From Skermania piniformis (lineage in GTDB: Bacteria > Actinomycetota > Actinomycetes > Mycobacteriales > Mycobacteriaceae), in assembly GCF_019285775.1 (NCBI RefSeq), contig NZ_CP079105.1, forward strand, positions 2,852,001 to 2,916,000: DNA of 64,000 bases. The letters are read 5' to 3'. The notes under the pieces were generated by a model. The model was not told where the DNA came from. It saw only the letters and a program-made list of their open reading frames with translations, and did not search any database. Of the stretch, positions 28,489 through 36,979 are shown piece after piece. The position numbers and the translations under genes were made by a program. Positions within the stretch are counted from its first letter, which is position 1. Every line of letters starts with the position of its first letter.

Positions 28489-28878
28489 ATGCGGATCGGG
28501 GAGTTGGCTCAGGCGGCGGGCACGACTGCCAAAACGCTGCGATTCTACGAAGACCAGGGACTCCTGCTGCCCGCTGCGCGAACCGGATCTGGCTACCGTG
28601 ATTACGGCACGGAAATTTTCGCCCGGCTCGACTTCATCCATCGCGGCCAGGCAGCAGGACTGACTCTTGCGCAAATCCGACAGATCCTCCAGATCCGCGA
28701 CACCGGAACGGCTCCGTGCGAACACGTCCGGGAACTGCTGGATATGCGCCTGGCCGAAGTCGATGAGCAGATTGCCGAACTCGGCCGGCTGCGTCAGACC
28801 ATCGCCGGGCTACGGACGGCAGCCGAGCAGGTTGAACCCGAGACGTGTCAGGCCGACGCGGTCTGCGCCTACCTTTAG
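28489..28878 (+). CDS. merR: mercury-responsive MerR regulator
   Basis: 129 residues. N-terminal winged HTH MRIGELAQAAGTTAKTLRFY and a helical dimerisation domain. Cys77 (APCEHV), Cys120 and Cys126 (ETCQADAVC) occupy the region where MerR binds Hg(II) with three thiolates across the dimer. It activates merA through the 19-bp-spacer promoter. The ATG at 28489 follows GAGGAGGG. Length agrees with Gram-positive-type MerR. Confidence 0.88.
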   Translation: MRIGELAQAAGTTAKTLRFYEDQGLLLPAARTGSGYRDYGTEIFARLDFIHRGQAAGLTLAQIRQILQIRDTGTAPCEHVRELLDMRLAEVDEQIAELGRLRQTIAGLRTAAEQVEPETCQADAVCAYL

Positions 28879-28911
28879 CGATGCCGGGCCCGCTCGCCTG
28901 CCGGTGTCCTG

Positions 28912-30579
28912 TCACCTGCGAGCGGTGGCGTAGCTGTTCCAGGCGGCGCCGGCGAGCCCGGCCCACCGGGTGGCGGTGCCGATGCTGACGCCGATGAGGT
29001 GAGCGAAGATGGCTGGTGGGGTGGTCGAAGCGAGGTGCAGCAGGGCGGTGTTGCGGCTGGCCCGGGTGGTGATCCCGAGCCGGTTCATCCGGGCCATGAG
29101 CGAGGGCGGCTGGAGGTGGGTGCCGGCGTTCTTGCCGGTGAACAGCCACCTGCGGTCGGCCAGGGTGCTCGTGGTGCCGAACGGCTTGGTGACGGGCAGC
29201 GCGGTGATCAGCGCATCCAAGGGCGGGATGAGCAGCAGCGGCTCGCGGCCCAGGGTCAAGTAGGTGTCGCCGTCGGCGGTGCGGATGTCCGCGGTGGTGA
29301 GGGTGACGATCCTGGCGACGGGTTGAGCGTAGAGCAGGATTAGGCAGGCCGCGGCACGGTCCTCGATGCTCGCGCTGTCGTCATGGTGCAGGAGCCGTCG
29401 GGCCAGGTCGAGCTGCTCGCCGGGGTCGATGTCGTGCCGCGGGTCCTTGCTGGGGGTGGGGTCGGGCAGTCGGGTGCCCGGCAGGTACCCGCCGCGTTTG
29501 AGCCACCGGATAAAGCGCAGGCGTCTGCTGCGGTCGACGGTGATCCAGGCGTCGAGGCAGCTCTGGGGGCAGTCGTCCAGGTCGTGGCGGTGGGCGGTGA
29601 GGTGGTCGAGGAAGGCTTTGGCGGTCTGGATGTCGCCGCGGCATCGGTCGGCGGTCGCAGCGGAGATATGGCCGTGGCGGTCGGTCTTGACGCGTCCGAG
29701 GACGTGCCAGCGGGCGTAGCGGGTGAGCACGCCGCGCAGCTCGGGATCGTCGACACCGGCGACGGCGTGGGCGGCGTAGCGGTGCAGGCGGGCGGCGTTC
29801 TCGTCCCGCGGCGGCAGCGCGCCGGCAGCGATGAGCATGGCGCGCAGGTAGGTCACCGAAAACGACTGCGGCCGGGCATCGAGCGCGTCGTGGGTCAGGC
29901 CGAGCTGGCCTTGGGCGATCTCGGCCAGCAGGTGCAGGCTGGCGAGGTCGTGCCAGTTGCTCAGCAGCGATCTCGGTCGGCTGGTGGCGGTGAGGGCATC
30001 GCGCACGGGCTGGAGTTCGGATCGGATCATGCCGTCCGGTCCGGTCAGCGCGGCCTCGATCTGCGCGGCGGCTTGGCAGGCGAAGCATCGTGGCCGACCG
30101 CGGTTCGTGGTGCGGCGGCCGAGGGCCTGCTGGCCGCAAATGGAGCAATCGATGACTGGTGCCTGATAGCAGGTCGGGCAGACATCCGGGCTGGTGGCGG
30201 TGGCCTTCAGCGCGATGCGTTTGAGCCGGCCGCAGATGCCACAGGACCGTCGCGGGTTGCGGTAACAGCGGGTGCAGAGGTTCCGCGCCGCCTGGCTCTT
30301 GCCGCCGGCACGGGTGGCGAGTGCTCCGACGGTTCCGCACTCATCGCAGGCATCGTCGTCGGTGGTGCGGAGGCGGGCATAGCAGGTCACGCAGATGGCC
30401 CCGCCGTCCGGAGTGCGGGGATTGACGCGGCGCTGTCGTCCGCATCCGGCGCACCTCTCCTGCGGTGCGCGGCTGGCGCGGCAGGCTCGGCACTCGCCCC
30501 GGTCCAGGGCATGATTCCAGCGCAGGTTCTTGTCCCGTCCGCAGTTAAAACAGGTGCCGCGGACGATCGCGTTCGCCAT
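28912..30579 (-). CDS. ten-CxxC zinc-ribbon protein with degenerate tyrosine-recombinase domain
   Basis: 555 residues. The first 170 contain ten CxxC knuckles (CFNC, CRAC, CAGC, CVTC, CDEC, CTRC, CGIC, CPTC, CSIC, CFAC), enough for five zinc ribbons. The rest is helical and resembles a phage-integrase core: an SAM-like part with AKAFLDHL and a C-terminal part with QPVARIVTLTTADI (Arg I position), RASRNTALLHLA and GVSIGTATRWA. The usual catalytic Tyr is not apparent. It is 4 bp from the XRE gene and upstream of no other gene on its strand. A structural partner for the active recombinase is a reasonable guess. Confidence 0.7.
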   Translation of the reverse strand: MANAIVRGTCFNCGRDKNLRWNHALDRGECRACRASRAPQERCAGCGRQRRVNPRTPDGGAICVTCYARLRTTDDDACDECGTVGALATRAGGKSQAARNLCTRCYRNPRRSCGICGRLKRIALKATATSPDVCPTCYQAPVIDCSICGQQALGRRTTNRGRPRCFACQAAAQIEAALTGPDGMIRSELQPVRDALTATSRPRSLLSNWHDLASLHLLAEIAQGQLGLTHDALDARPQSFSVTYLRAMLIAAGALPPRDENAARLHRYAAHAVAGVDDPELRGVLTRYARWHVLGRVKTDRHGHISAATADRCRGDIQTAKAFLDHLTAHRHDLDDCPQSCLDAWITVDRSRRLRFIRWLKRGGYLPGTRLPDPTPSKDPRHDIDPGEQLDLARRLLHHDDSASIEDRAAACLILLYAQPVARIVTLTTADIRTADGDTYLTLGREPLLLIPPLDALITALPVTKPFGTTSTLADRRWLFTGKNAGTHLQPPSLMARMNRLGITTRASRNTALLHLASTTPPAIFAHLIGVSIGTATRWAGLAGAAWNSYATARR

Positions 30580-30583
30580 CCGG

Positions 30584-30928
30584 TCAGTCGTCGGCGGGTT
30601 TGATGACCGCGCGCGTCGGACGGTTCTTGCTGCCAGACTTCGGCGGCGGTGTGGTGCCGGTGGTGCCGGTCTCGCGTCCGCGCCGTGAGCTGGTGGCGAC
30701 GTAGGGCTCGATCAGATCGTTCGGTGTGGCCCCGAAGATGTCGCAGAGCGCGGCGAGGAACTGCATGTTCAACCGCTCGGGCTGCCCGGTGACGATCCGG
30801 TAGACCTGCGTGGAGGTCATTACCACGCCGCGGTCGGCCAGCAACGGTACGAGGTCGGTGGTGGACTGCATGCCGTGCTCGTTCATCAGCTTGCGCAGGT
30901 GCCAGTGGTAGGCGACGGTCTTGGTCAT
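30584..30928 (-). CDS. XRE-type HTH regulator
   Basis: 114 residues. LRKLMNEHGMQSTTDLVPLLADRGVVMTSTQVYRIVTGQ is a lambda-repressor-like HTH (read as two halves), followed by MQFLAALCDIFGATPNDLI, a hallmark of XRE proteins, and a basic tail with PPPKSGSKNRPTRAV. It sits between the tyrosine recombinase (6 bp) and the zinc-ribbon gene (4 bp), so the three are one operon. It probably regulates that operon, possibly through the dyads at 32063-32218. Confidence 0.78.
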   Translation of the reverse strand: MTKTVAYHWHLRKLMNEHGMQSTTDLVPLLADRGVVMTSTQVYRIVTGQPERLNMQFLAALCDIFGATPNDLIEPYVATSSRRGRETGTTGTTPPPKSGSKNRPTRAVIKPADD

Positions 30929-30934
30929 CGTCTC

Positions 30935-32053
30935 TCAGCCTTCCTCGATCGCAGGTGGGGTGAACGCGGCGTCGAGGGCGCGGCGCAGGGTGCGGTTGCG
31001 GTAGTCGCCGGACACGCCGGTGTAGAGGGCGGTGGTCGAGCCCCACCGGTGCCCGACCTGCTGCTGGACGAACAGCGGGTCGAAGCCATCCTCGATCAGA
31101 TGCGTCACGTAGGAGTGCCGCAGACAGTGCGGGTGTAGCACCGGGTCCAGCCCCAGGTCGTCGCGCCAGTCCGCGAACCGGTCATCGACGTGATCCAGGC
31201 GGATGCGGCCCTGCCGCTCGGTCGGCCACAGGATCGACTCATCGGCGGTGTCGAAGCGGGGCCGGACCTCAGCGAGATACTCCTCGATCACCGGCCGGGT
31301 CCAGTCGAACACCGCCAGCACCGCCCGGCGCCTTGGCTGGGAACCCTTCAGGGCCTTGCCCCAGCGGACGTTGCAGACCCCGAACTGCCCGAACTCCGGG
31401 CCTTTCGGGTTGCGGGTGAAGTCGTGCAGATCCAACATCGCCGCCTCGCGGCGGCGCAGCCCGAAGGCGTAAATGATCTTGAACAGCGTCGCGTCGCGGA
31501 ACATCGTCAGCCAGCCCTTGCGGCCCGATGAGCGTGCCCGATCCACCAGGTCGTCGGCGTAGTCGAAGAACGCCTGCAACTCCAGCCTCGACAGCGGCCG
31601 CACCGCCGGACGAGCCTCGTGATCGCTGCTGTGGACGACGGTGTTCCACTCGTGGCACACCTGCACCGGGTGCGTGCCGAACAGCTCCATGCACCGATCC
31701 ACCCACCCGTAGCGATGATCGGTCAGGTAGTCGCAGAACAACGCGACCGAGTTCTGATACGCCCGCACCGTCGATACCGACAGCGGCCGCGCACCGGAGA
31801 CTAGCGAGGTCGTCCACTCTTCGACATCGGCCGGCCCCCACTCCCACGGCGACGTCCCGCAGAAGTCCGCGAACCGGCGCACCTGCGAGGCCCTGGTCTT
31901 GATCGTCGGTGCCGCCAGCATCCGCGAGGTCTGCTGCGTGGTCCAGCCGGTCAGCATCTCATCCAAGAACTGCACCGCCGGGCGCAGCAGTGTCACGTTG
32001 CCAGCCGGCGACGAGGACCCATCACCCGGCCCCTGACCGTCCACGAACACCAT
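30935..32053 (-). CDS. tyrosine recombinase / site-specific integrase
   Basis: 372 residues. The N-terminal SAM-like domain (about 45-130) contains TRASQVRRFADFCG and RAYQNSVALFCDYL. Catalytic residues are visible: Arg in FGLRRREAAML (200/201), HxxR in HPHCLRHSYVTHL (309-312), His335 in QQVGHRWGS and Tyr344 in ALYTGVSG. It is first in an operon with an XRE gene and the zinc-ribbon protein. Two dyad-rich composite sites lie just upstream, which could be its crossover sites. It probably mobilised the mercury module. Confidence 0.88.
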   Translation of the reverse strand: MVFVDGQGPGDGSSSPAGNVTLLRPAVQFLDEMLTGWTTQQTSRMLAAPTIKTRASQVRRFADFCGTSPWEWGPADVEEWTTSLVSGARPLSVSTVRAYQNSVALFCDYLTDHRYGWVDRCMELFGTHPVQVCHEWNTVVHSSDHEARPAVRPLSRLELQAFFDYADDLVDRARSSGRKGWLTMFRDATLFKIIYAFGLRRREAAMLDLHDFTRNPKGPEFGQFGVCNVRWGKALKGSQPRRRAVLAVFDWTRPVIEEYLAEVRPRFDTADESILWPTERQGRIRLDHVDDRFADWRDDLGLDPVLHPHCLRHSYVTHLIEDGFDPLFVQQQVGHRWGSTTALYTGVSGDYRNRTLRRALDAAFTPPAIEEG

Positions 32054-32062
32054 ACGACGACC

Positions 32063-32097
32063 TTACATTAGATGTAGGAATCATGCATCAGATGTAA
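32063..32097. repeat. composite dyad site 1
   Basis: TTACATTAGATGTA and TGCATCAGATGTAA face each other around the 7-bp spacer GGAATCA. The arms match at 11 of 14 positions as an inverted repeat, and each arm is itself close to TACAT-N3-ATGTA. The layout fits a tyrosine-recombinase core site or a double operator. It starts 10 bp from the recombinase start codon. Confidence 0.6.
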
Positions 32098-32183
32098 AGG
32101 TGGGGCCGGAATGCCTGGTCAGAGGCGGTTGCCGGCGCTACGTTCGAGGAGTCCGCGCTCCCGCTGGTCGGCGTGATTCTGAC

Positions 32184-32218
32184 TTACATCTAACGTAAGA
32201 ATCTTACCTTAGGTGTAA
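32184..32218. repeat. composite dyad site 2
   Basis: TTACATCTAACGTA and TACCTTAGGTGTAA around AGAATCT; arms match at 12 of 14 positions as an inverted repeat. The spacer shares GAATC with site 1. It ends 9 bp before the stop of the next transfer gene, so it may mark the right edge of the inserted module. Confidence 0.6.
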
Positions 32219-32227
32219 TTTCCGAGA

Positions 32228-33844
32228 TTATGCTTTCACGGTGACGTGCAGGTGATCGAAGTGACCTCCCGTGATCGAGGCGGGGTCGTGCATGCCGCCG
32301 CCGTTGTAGGGTCGCCAGCCGTCGGCGTCGCGGCTGACGGACCAGATTTGGCCTTGCCAGATGAGGTATTCGACGCCGAGGACGCCTGCGTTGTCTTTCA
32401 TCCAGTTCGTCACGGCCCATCCGGCGTCGAGCTGGGCGGGACTGGGTCGCTGGCCGATCCGGTTCCCGAAGGTGATGTCACACGCCCGCCCGAGGGGATG
32501 CTCCGACTTGGTGCCGGGGCGGGGCGAGTAGCAGCCCCAGCCGGTGTCGGGGAACGCCGCGAGGGTCTGCTGGTAGAGGTGCAGCAGCCGCGCTGTGATC
32601 TTCCCGCCGGTGGTGGGATCGTCGACGAGCCGGTCGGGGTCGCCATCGACGCCCGTGGGCGGGCCAGCGGTGCCCGCCGCGCGACACGTGGCGGGTGACC
32701 CAGCGGTTGCTGCGGGGAGGTTCGCGGCTCCGTGCTGGTTGAGCCAGGCGGCGGGGTCGATGAAGTCGCCGTTCGTTCCGCCTTGACGGACCTCGAAGTG
32801 CAGGTGCGCTCCGGTGGAGTAGCCAGAGCTGCCAACGTCGCCGATGTGCTGCCCGGCCCGTACCTGGTCACCTGCTTTGACGTGGATGCCGTGCTGCCAC
32901 ATGTGCGCGTACGCGGTGGCGATCTTGTGGCCGTCGATGGTGTGCTCGATGACGATGAGTCCGCCGTAGCCGCTGGTGAACTCGGCGACGGTGACGGTGC
33001 CGTCGGCTGCGGCGAGGATCGGGGTGCCGTCGGGGGCGGCGAAGTCCGCGCCGGTGTGCAGCTTGTATTCGCCGGTGATCGGGTGCACGCGCATCCCGAA
33101 CGGCGAGGTCGCCACCCAGGTCCCCTCCGGGAGCGGGAACACCACCCGCGACGACAACGACGCTGGACCACCAGCACCCGCCGGTGTCGCACTGGACCTG
33201 CCTGTGGTGAGGGCGGTGAGGATGGCTTCGGCCACGGGCTCGTAATTGCGGTATCGGTCGGGGTAGGCGGAGGCCTCGACGGCTTGGGCGGCTTCGCCGG
33301 GGTCCATTGTCTGCCAGCCGGGAATGTCGAGCAGACCGCGCGGGCTCGGGTAGTTCGGTCCGGTCGGGCCGCCGAAGAATGCTCGCGCTTGATACGTGGG
33401 GTCCATGAGCTCGGCGACCGAACCCCAACCCGACTGTGGCCGCATCTGGAACAGACCGAGGGAGTCGTGGTCGGAGCCGTTGCCGTCGTTGGGGTAGTTC
33501 GCGCTCTCGGGGTAGGTGCCGGTGTTCGACAGCATCCGCAGGGTGGACTCGGTGAGCGCTGCCATGAGCGCGATCTTGATTCCCGGCATGCCCACGCCGT
33601 CGGTGCTGTTGCCGATGGCGATGATTGTGGCGGCGTGGGTGAGCTGCTGCCGGTTCAGCGTGAACGTCTCACCGTTCGCCATGGTCACGGTGAGCGAGTC
33701 CGGGACGGGTCCGAGGTTGACCACGCCTGTGGTGGTGGCGCAGTTGGCGGCGGCGGGGTTCATCAGTGCCCCGATCCCGAGCAGGATGACGGACGGGGCG
33801 AGGAACAGGAGCGCGAGGGCGGCGATAGCTGTCTTGCGGAACAC
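32228..33844 (-). CDS. three-domain conjugative cell-wall hydrolase (lysozyme-like, M23, ARB_07466-like)
   Basis: 538 residues from the GTG at 33844 (AAGGG upstream; the longer frame is a shadow). A hydrophobic segment at 5-28 exports or anchors it. Residues about 65-170 look like a lytic-transglycosylase fold (ALTESTLRMLSN, SLGLFQMRPQSGWG). Residues about 235-355 are a LytM/M23 peptidase with HTGADF and HLHFEV zinc ligands and AYAHMWQHGIHVKAGDQV. The C-terminus (about 400-538; EHPLGRACDITFGN, FDHLHVTVKA) is an ARB_07466-like domain. It would open peptidoglycan for the mating channel. Confidence 0.88.
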   Translation of the reverse strand: MFRKTAIAALALLFLAPSVILLGIGALMNPAAANCATTTGVVNLGPVPDSLTVTMANGETFTLNRQQLTHAATIIAIGNSTDGVGMPGIKIALMAALTESTLRMLSNTGTYPESANYPNDGNGSDHDSLGLFQMRPQSGWGSVAELMDPTYQARAFFGGPTGPNYPSPRGLLDIPGWQTMDPGEAAQAVEASAYPDRYRNYEPVAEAILTALTTGRSSATPAGAGGPASLSSRVVFPLPEGTWVATSPFGMRVHPITGEYKLHTGADFAAPDGTPILAAADGTVTVAEFTSGYGGLIVIEHTIDGHKIATAYAHMWQHGIHVKAGDQVRAGQHIGDVGSSGYSTGAHLHFEVRQGGTNGDFIDPAAWLNQHGAANLPAATAGSPATCRAAGTAGPPTGVDGDPDRLVDDPTTGGKITARLLHLYQQTLAAFPDTGWGCYSPRPGTKSEHPLGRACDITFGNRIGQRPSPAQLDAGWAVTNWMKDNAGVLGVEYLIWQGQIWSVSRDADGWRPYNGGGMHDPASITGGHFDHLHVTVKA

Positions 33845-33857
33845 AACGGCACCCTTT

Positions 33858-34550
33858 TCAGCGGAGGGGGTTGTCGAGCTGGGACAGCCGCAAGAGGTGG
33901 CAGGTCGTGTACGTGGGGGCGCAGACCACGAACACGGTGAATGAGACGGGATGCGCGGAGGTGACGGGCTGGCCGTTCCAGGTGCCGGAGCGGTGGCGGG
34001 TGCCCTCGATCGTGACCGCGGTCGTGCCGGGTGCGATCTGACCGGGCTGCGCCTGGGCCACCGCATCGGCCCACGCATCGGGGACGAACGAGGTGTCGAT
34101 GACGAGGTGCTGAGCGGTGGCGTACTGGCGTAGTTCGATCCAGGCGTCCCGGTTCGGCAGGTAGGTGGCGATGTCGGAGGCCAGGCCCGCTTGCTCGTCG
34201 CCGGAGGGGTCGCCGACTGTGAGGATCGCCGAGGTGTAGTCCAGCGGCCAGAGCCCCAGCGCGGTATCCCACGCGAACAAGGTGGTGGCGACACCTTCGG
34301 CGAAGGCGACCGGATCGGTCGAGCGTGGCACCGCTGGAACCTTCGGAGGCGGCGGCGTGGACGGCCCCGGCGACTGGGGCGTGGTCACGGTCGGCGACGG
34401 CTCGGGGCGCGGATCGTCCACGCTGGTGTTGCGGGGGCCGGTGAGGAGTCCGTAGACGCCGATCCCGGCCAGGAGCAGCAGGACGATGCCAGCGGTGATG
34501 AGGGCGACGAATCGGCGGCGGGTCTTGGGATCAGTGGGCGCAGGGCTCAT
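33858..34550 (-). CDS. membrane-anchored conjugation protein
   Basis: 230 residues. A short basic cytoplasmic N-terminus (DPKTRRRF), one membrane helix (VALITAGIVLLLLAGIGVYG), a Pro/Thr/Ser-rich linker (about 42-80) and an extracytoplasmic domain with AFAEGVATTLFAWDT and HLVIDTSFVPDAW. The topology resembles VirB8/TcpC-like proteins, though I see no decisive motif. It is 13 bp upstream of the hydrolase gene. ATG at 34550 chosen; a GTG-free extension of 8 codons is possible. Confidence 0.7.
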   Translation of the reverse strand: MSPAPTDPKTRRRFVALITAGIVLLLLAGIGVYGLLTGPRNTSVDDPRPEPSPTVTTPQSPGPSTPPPPKVPAVPRSTDPVAFAEGVATTLFAWDTALGLWPLDYTSAILTVGDPSGDEQAGLASDIATYLPNRDAWIELRQYATAQHLVIDTSFVPDAWADAVAQAQPGQIAPGTTAVTIEGTRHRSGTWNGQPVTSAHPVSFTVFVVCAPTYTTCHLLRLSQLDNPLR

Positions 34551-34592
34551 GCCTGGCAGGTACACACCCGCCACCGGCAGAGCGGCGAGACC

Positions 34593-35588
34593 TCAGAGTG
34601 CGCGCAGGATCGGCTGTGCTCCGTGGGCGTCGCGTGCGGTGTGGAGGTCGTCGGCGAAGCGGGCGGTGGCTTCGGCGACGGTGAGGAAGTTCTCGTACTG
34701 TTCGTCGGTCAGCTCGACGGCGAGCAGGTCGATGTCGTAGTGGGTCCACCAGTTGGCGAGTTCGCCCCAGGTCTGGACGAACGCACGCACCGGGTACCGC
34801 ACCGGGGGCGCGTCGTCGGGCACGAGGGGTGTGGGTCGGGGCTTGGGCTTCTTGCCCTTCTTCATCGCGTTGGCGCGGGCGACGGCATCCTCGGCGAGGG
34901 CGTGCATCGTCGCCTCGCGCACCTCGCGCGCGGCATCGGCACTCTCGCGGATGGCTTGGTAGATCGGATGCACCGGGTCGCCTGCTTCGATCCGCTCCAA
35001 CGCAGCAGCGGCTTCGGCTCGGAGGGTCTTGGGTTGGGCGGGGTTGGCGGCGATCTCTTCGATGTATCCGACCTTCTCCAAGGTCTTGTACGACCCGCCC
35101 CCGGGGATCATCGCGGCTGCCAGTTCTCGTGCGTCTCCGAGAGCGCCTGACGGTCCCGGAAATTTTCCGGGACCGTCGTTTCCTGGCTGGTTCTCGGTGC
35201 TGAACTGGGTGGCGGACTTCCGGCGGGCGGCGTCTTCGGCCATGACTTCCTTGATCTCGCGGTAGAGGCCTGCGGCTTCGAGCTGGTTGTAGGGCTTGTG
35301 GAGCATGTTGTCGTCCTGCTCCGCGAGGAGCTTCCCGAGCCGATCCGACAGGCCGCCGCGTACCCAGACGCTGACGGTGCGCCAGCCGAGCATCTTGATC
35401 GCGGCCAGGCGGCGTGCCCCGCAGACGAGCACGCCGTCGATGGTGATCGTCAACGGCTGAAGCAGGCCGTCGCGGTCGATGGACGCGGCGAGGGTTTCGA
35501 GGTCGCCGAGGTCGGTGCGGTGGCGCTTGCCGACGATCAGGGAATCGACGGCCCGGTCGAGTTGGATACCGGTCTGCGGGTCGGTCAT
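34593..35588 (-). CDS. ParB-like partition/DNA-binding protein
   Basis: 331 residues. An N-terminal ParB/Spo0J nuclease-like domain: DRAVDSLIVGKRHRTDLGDL, LAASIDRDGLLQPLTITIDG, VCGARRLAAIKMLGW and MLHKPYNQLEAAGLYREIKE (given separately). The C-terminal half is charged and includes AMKKGKKPKPRP. No ParA gene is nearby. It may stabilise the excised circle or act in element regulation. The start overlaps the upstream stop by 4 bp. Confidence 0.8.
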   Translation of the reverse strand: MTDPQTGIQLDRAVDSLIVGKRHRTDLGDLETLAASIDRDGLLQPLTITIDGVLVCGARRLAAIKMLGWRTVSVWVRGGLSDRLGKLLAEQDDNMLHKPYNQLEAAGLYREIKEVMAEDAARRKSATQFSTENQPGNDGPGKFPGPSGALGDARELAAAMIPGGGSYKTLEKVGYIEEIAANPAQPKTLRAEAAAALERIEAGDPVHPIYQAIRESADAAREVREATMHALAEDAVARANAMKKGKKPKPRPTPLVPDDAPPVRYPVRAFVQTWGELANWWTHYDIDLLAVELTDEQYENFLTVAEATARFADDLHTARDAHGAQPILRAL

Positions 35589-36463
35589 CGCTGCTCACCA
35601 CCCCGATGCCTGGGGGCCGCAACGGCGAGGGCGAGGATCAGGTCGTCGTCGCGCAGGAGCAGTTCCAAGGTCTCGCCGAGGAGAAGCCGCAGCAGCACCC
35701 CACGTCCCGCACTGGTCGCCGCGTAGGCGGGGTGCGGGTTCCCGAGCAAAGCCCGCAGCAGCGCGGTCCAGGCGCGGCGGGGCAGGTCGAGCAGCACGCG
35801 GGCGTGCCGATCCCGCCGCAGCGCCTCGTAGGCGGACTGGCGGGTTCCGGCTTTGGTGAGGGCGCCGCAGACGTGCTCGACCGACGCCCGCGCGGTGTCG
35901 GTCGGCCAGTCGAGCAGGCACAGCAGCGCGATCGCGTCCTCTGCCGCTGACGTGGCAGACATGCACGCCTGTGCCGAACCCAGCAGATCATGCGAGTTGG
36001 GCTCGATGTCGCTGGGCAGATCGTCGGAGACATGGAAGGCGGGGTGGTAGTCGGACAGGGCGGTGTCGCGGTCGGAGAACCGTTCGGGGTCGTGGAACGC
36101 CGAGACGTGGGAGCGGCGGGCCTGGTGCACCGAGCAGAGGAGGCCTTGGGCGCGTTCTTCGTAGATGCAGGTGATCCGCACGGCGTGGGTGATGATCGCC
36201 CACGGGTCGCGGGCTTCGAGGGTGGAGCGGTTCTGCATCGCGTCGAACGCCGCCGCGACCGCCTCCCACGTATCGAGGCGGTGCTTGCGCGCCAGCGCCT
36301 TGTACTTCTCGGCGGCGAACTCCATCAGATCGCGCGCGACCGGATCATTGACCCAGGCATCCTCACCACCGGTGTGGAGACGGTGCAGCAGGGCCCGCAG
36401 GCCCTCGCCGGTCGTGAAGTCGTCACGCGAGGATTCGGTGCTGGGGTTGGTGGTTGTGGTCAT
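35585..36463 (-). CDS. conserved element protein of unknown function
   Basis: 292 residues from the ATG at 36463; the extension to 36544 has poor support. Segments include GLRALLHRLHTGGEDAWVND, AAEKYKALARKHRLDTWEAV, AWAIITHAVRITCIYEERA (approximately) and TRQSAYEALRRDRHARVLLD. It is helical, soluble, His/Arg-rich, with a possible HTH near SAYEALRR. I recognise no domain; it resembles sigma-factor-like or transcription-associated proteins only loosely. It overlaps parB by 4 bp. Confidence 0.62.
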   Translation of the reverse strand: MTTTTNPSTESSRDDFTTGEGLRALLHRLHTGGEDAWVNDPVARDLMEFAAEKYKALARKHRLDTWEAVAAAFDAMQNRSTLEARDPWAIITHAVRITCIYEERAQGLLCSVHQARRSHVSAFHDPERFSDRDTALSDYHPAFHVSDDLPSDIEPNSHDLLGSAQACMSATSAAEDAIALLCLLDWPTDTARASVEHVCGALTKAGTRQSAYEALRRDRHARVLLDLPRRAWTALLRALLGNPHPAYAATSAGRGVLLRLLLGETLELLLRDDDLILALAVAAPRHRGGEQR

Positions 36464-36550
36464 GGTGTCGGCACCTCCTGGCAGGTAGGTGCGCGCCCGC
36501 TCCCACGAACGCGCCCCTACCGTGCTGGTTGCCGTCTGGACCATGACCTG

Positions 36551-36979
36551 TCATCCCCTCCCGACCCCGGGCCGCGTCGGGGCCGAGGTGGTGACGGTGC
36601 GTCGCCCGAACGCTGTGATCGGCGGTAGACGACGTGCCCGGTCGCGCGCGGCCTGCGTCCCGATTCGCAGGGGTGTGCGGGTGCGGCGGGCGAGCTCGGC
36701 TTGGAAGTCCAGGCCCCGACCGGCGACGTTCGCGGAATGCCGGGCCATCAGATCGGTCGGGCGTACCCACTCCACACCGCGGCCACGCATCACGGCGGCG
36801 TGCTGCTTCTCGGTGCGGGCGACCTGCGCCGCGCGCACTGCCTCCGGCGTCGTTGCTGCCTCCACGGCGGGTTCGGGGCGTTCGCGTGGCACTGAGGGTG
36901 CCTCGTCGGCTGGGGTCGGCACGATGCGCTGCGGATCGCGGCGAGGGTCGGTGTCCTGCGGGCCGTCGGTGGTGTTCAT
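36551..36979 (-). CDS. conserved element protein of unknown function
   Basis: 142 residues, Pro/Arg/Thr-rich at both ends, with a central core KQHAAVMRGRGVEWVRPTDL and ARHSANVAGRGLDFQAEL that looks folded. It is small and basic and may bind nucleic acid, but that is only composition. The start overlaps the DUF2637 gene by 4 bp, so it belongs to the transfer/maintenance operon. Confidence 0.62.
   Translation of the reverse strand: MNTTDGPQDTDPRRDPQRIVPTPADEAPSVPRERPEPAVEAATTPEAVRAAQVARTEKQHAAVMRGRGVEWVRPTDLMARHSANVAGRGLDFQAELARRTRTPLRIGTQAARDRARRLPPITAFGRRTVTTSAPTRPGVGRG

Larger units (their letters stand above)
26698..32227. mobile_element. nested mercury-resistance / tyrosine recombinase module
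   Basis: About 5.5 kb inserted between two transfer genes of the same strand (26431 and 32228). It holds merA, merR, a zinc-ribbon recombinase-like gene, an XRE gene and a tyrosine recombinase, plus two composite dyad sites at its right edge. The exact ends are not resolved: I found no matching site in 26698-26960. The mer genes and the recombinase set could also be two separate insertions. Confidence 0.6.
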
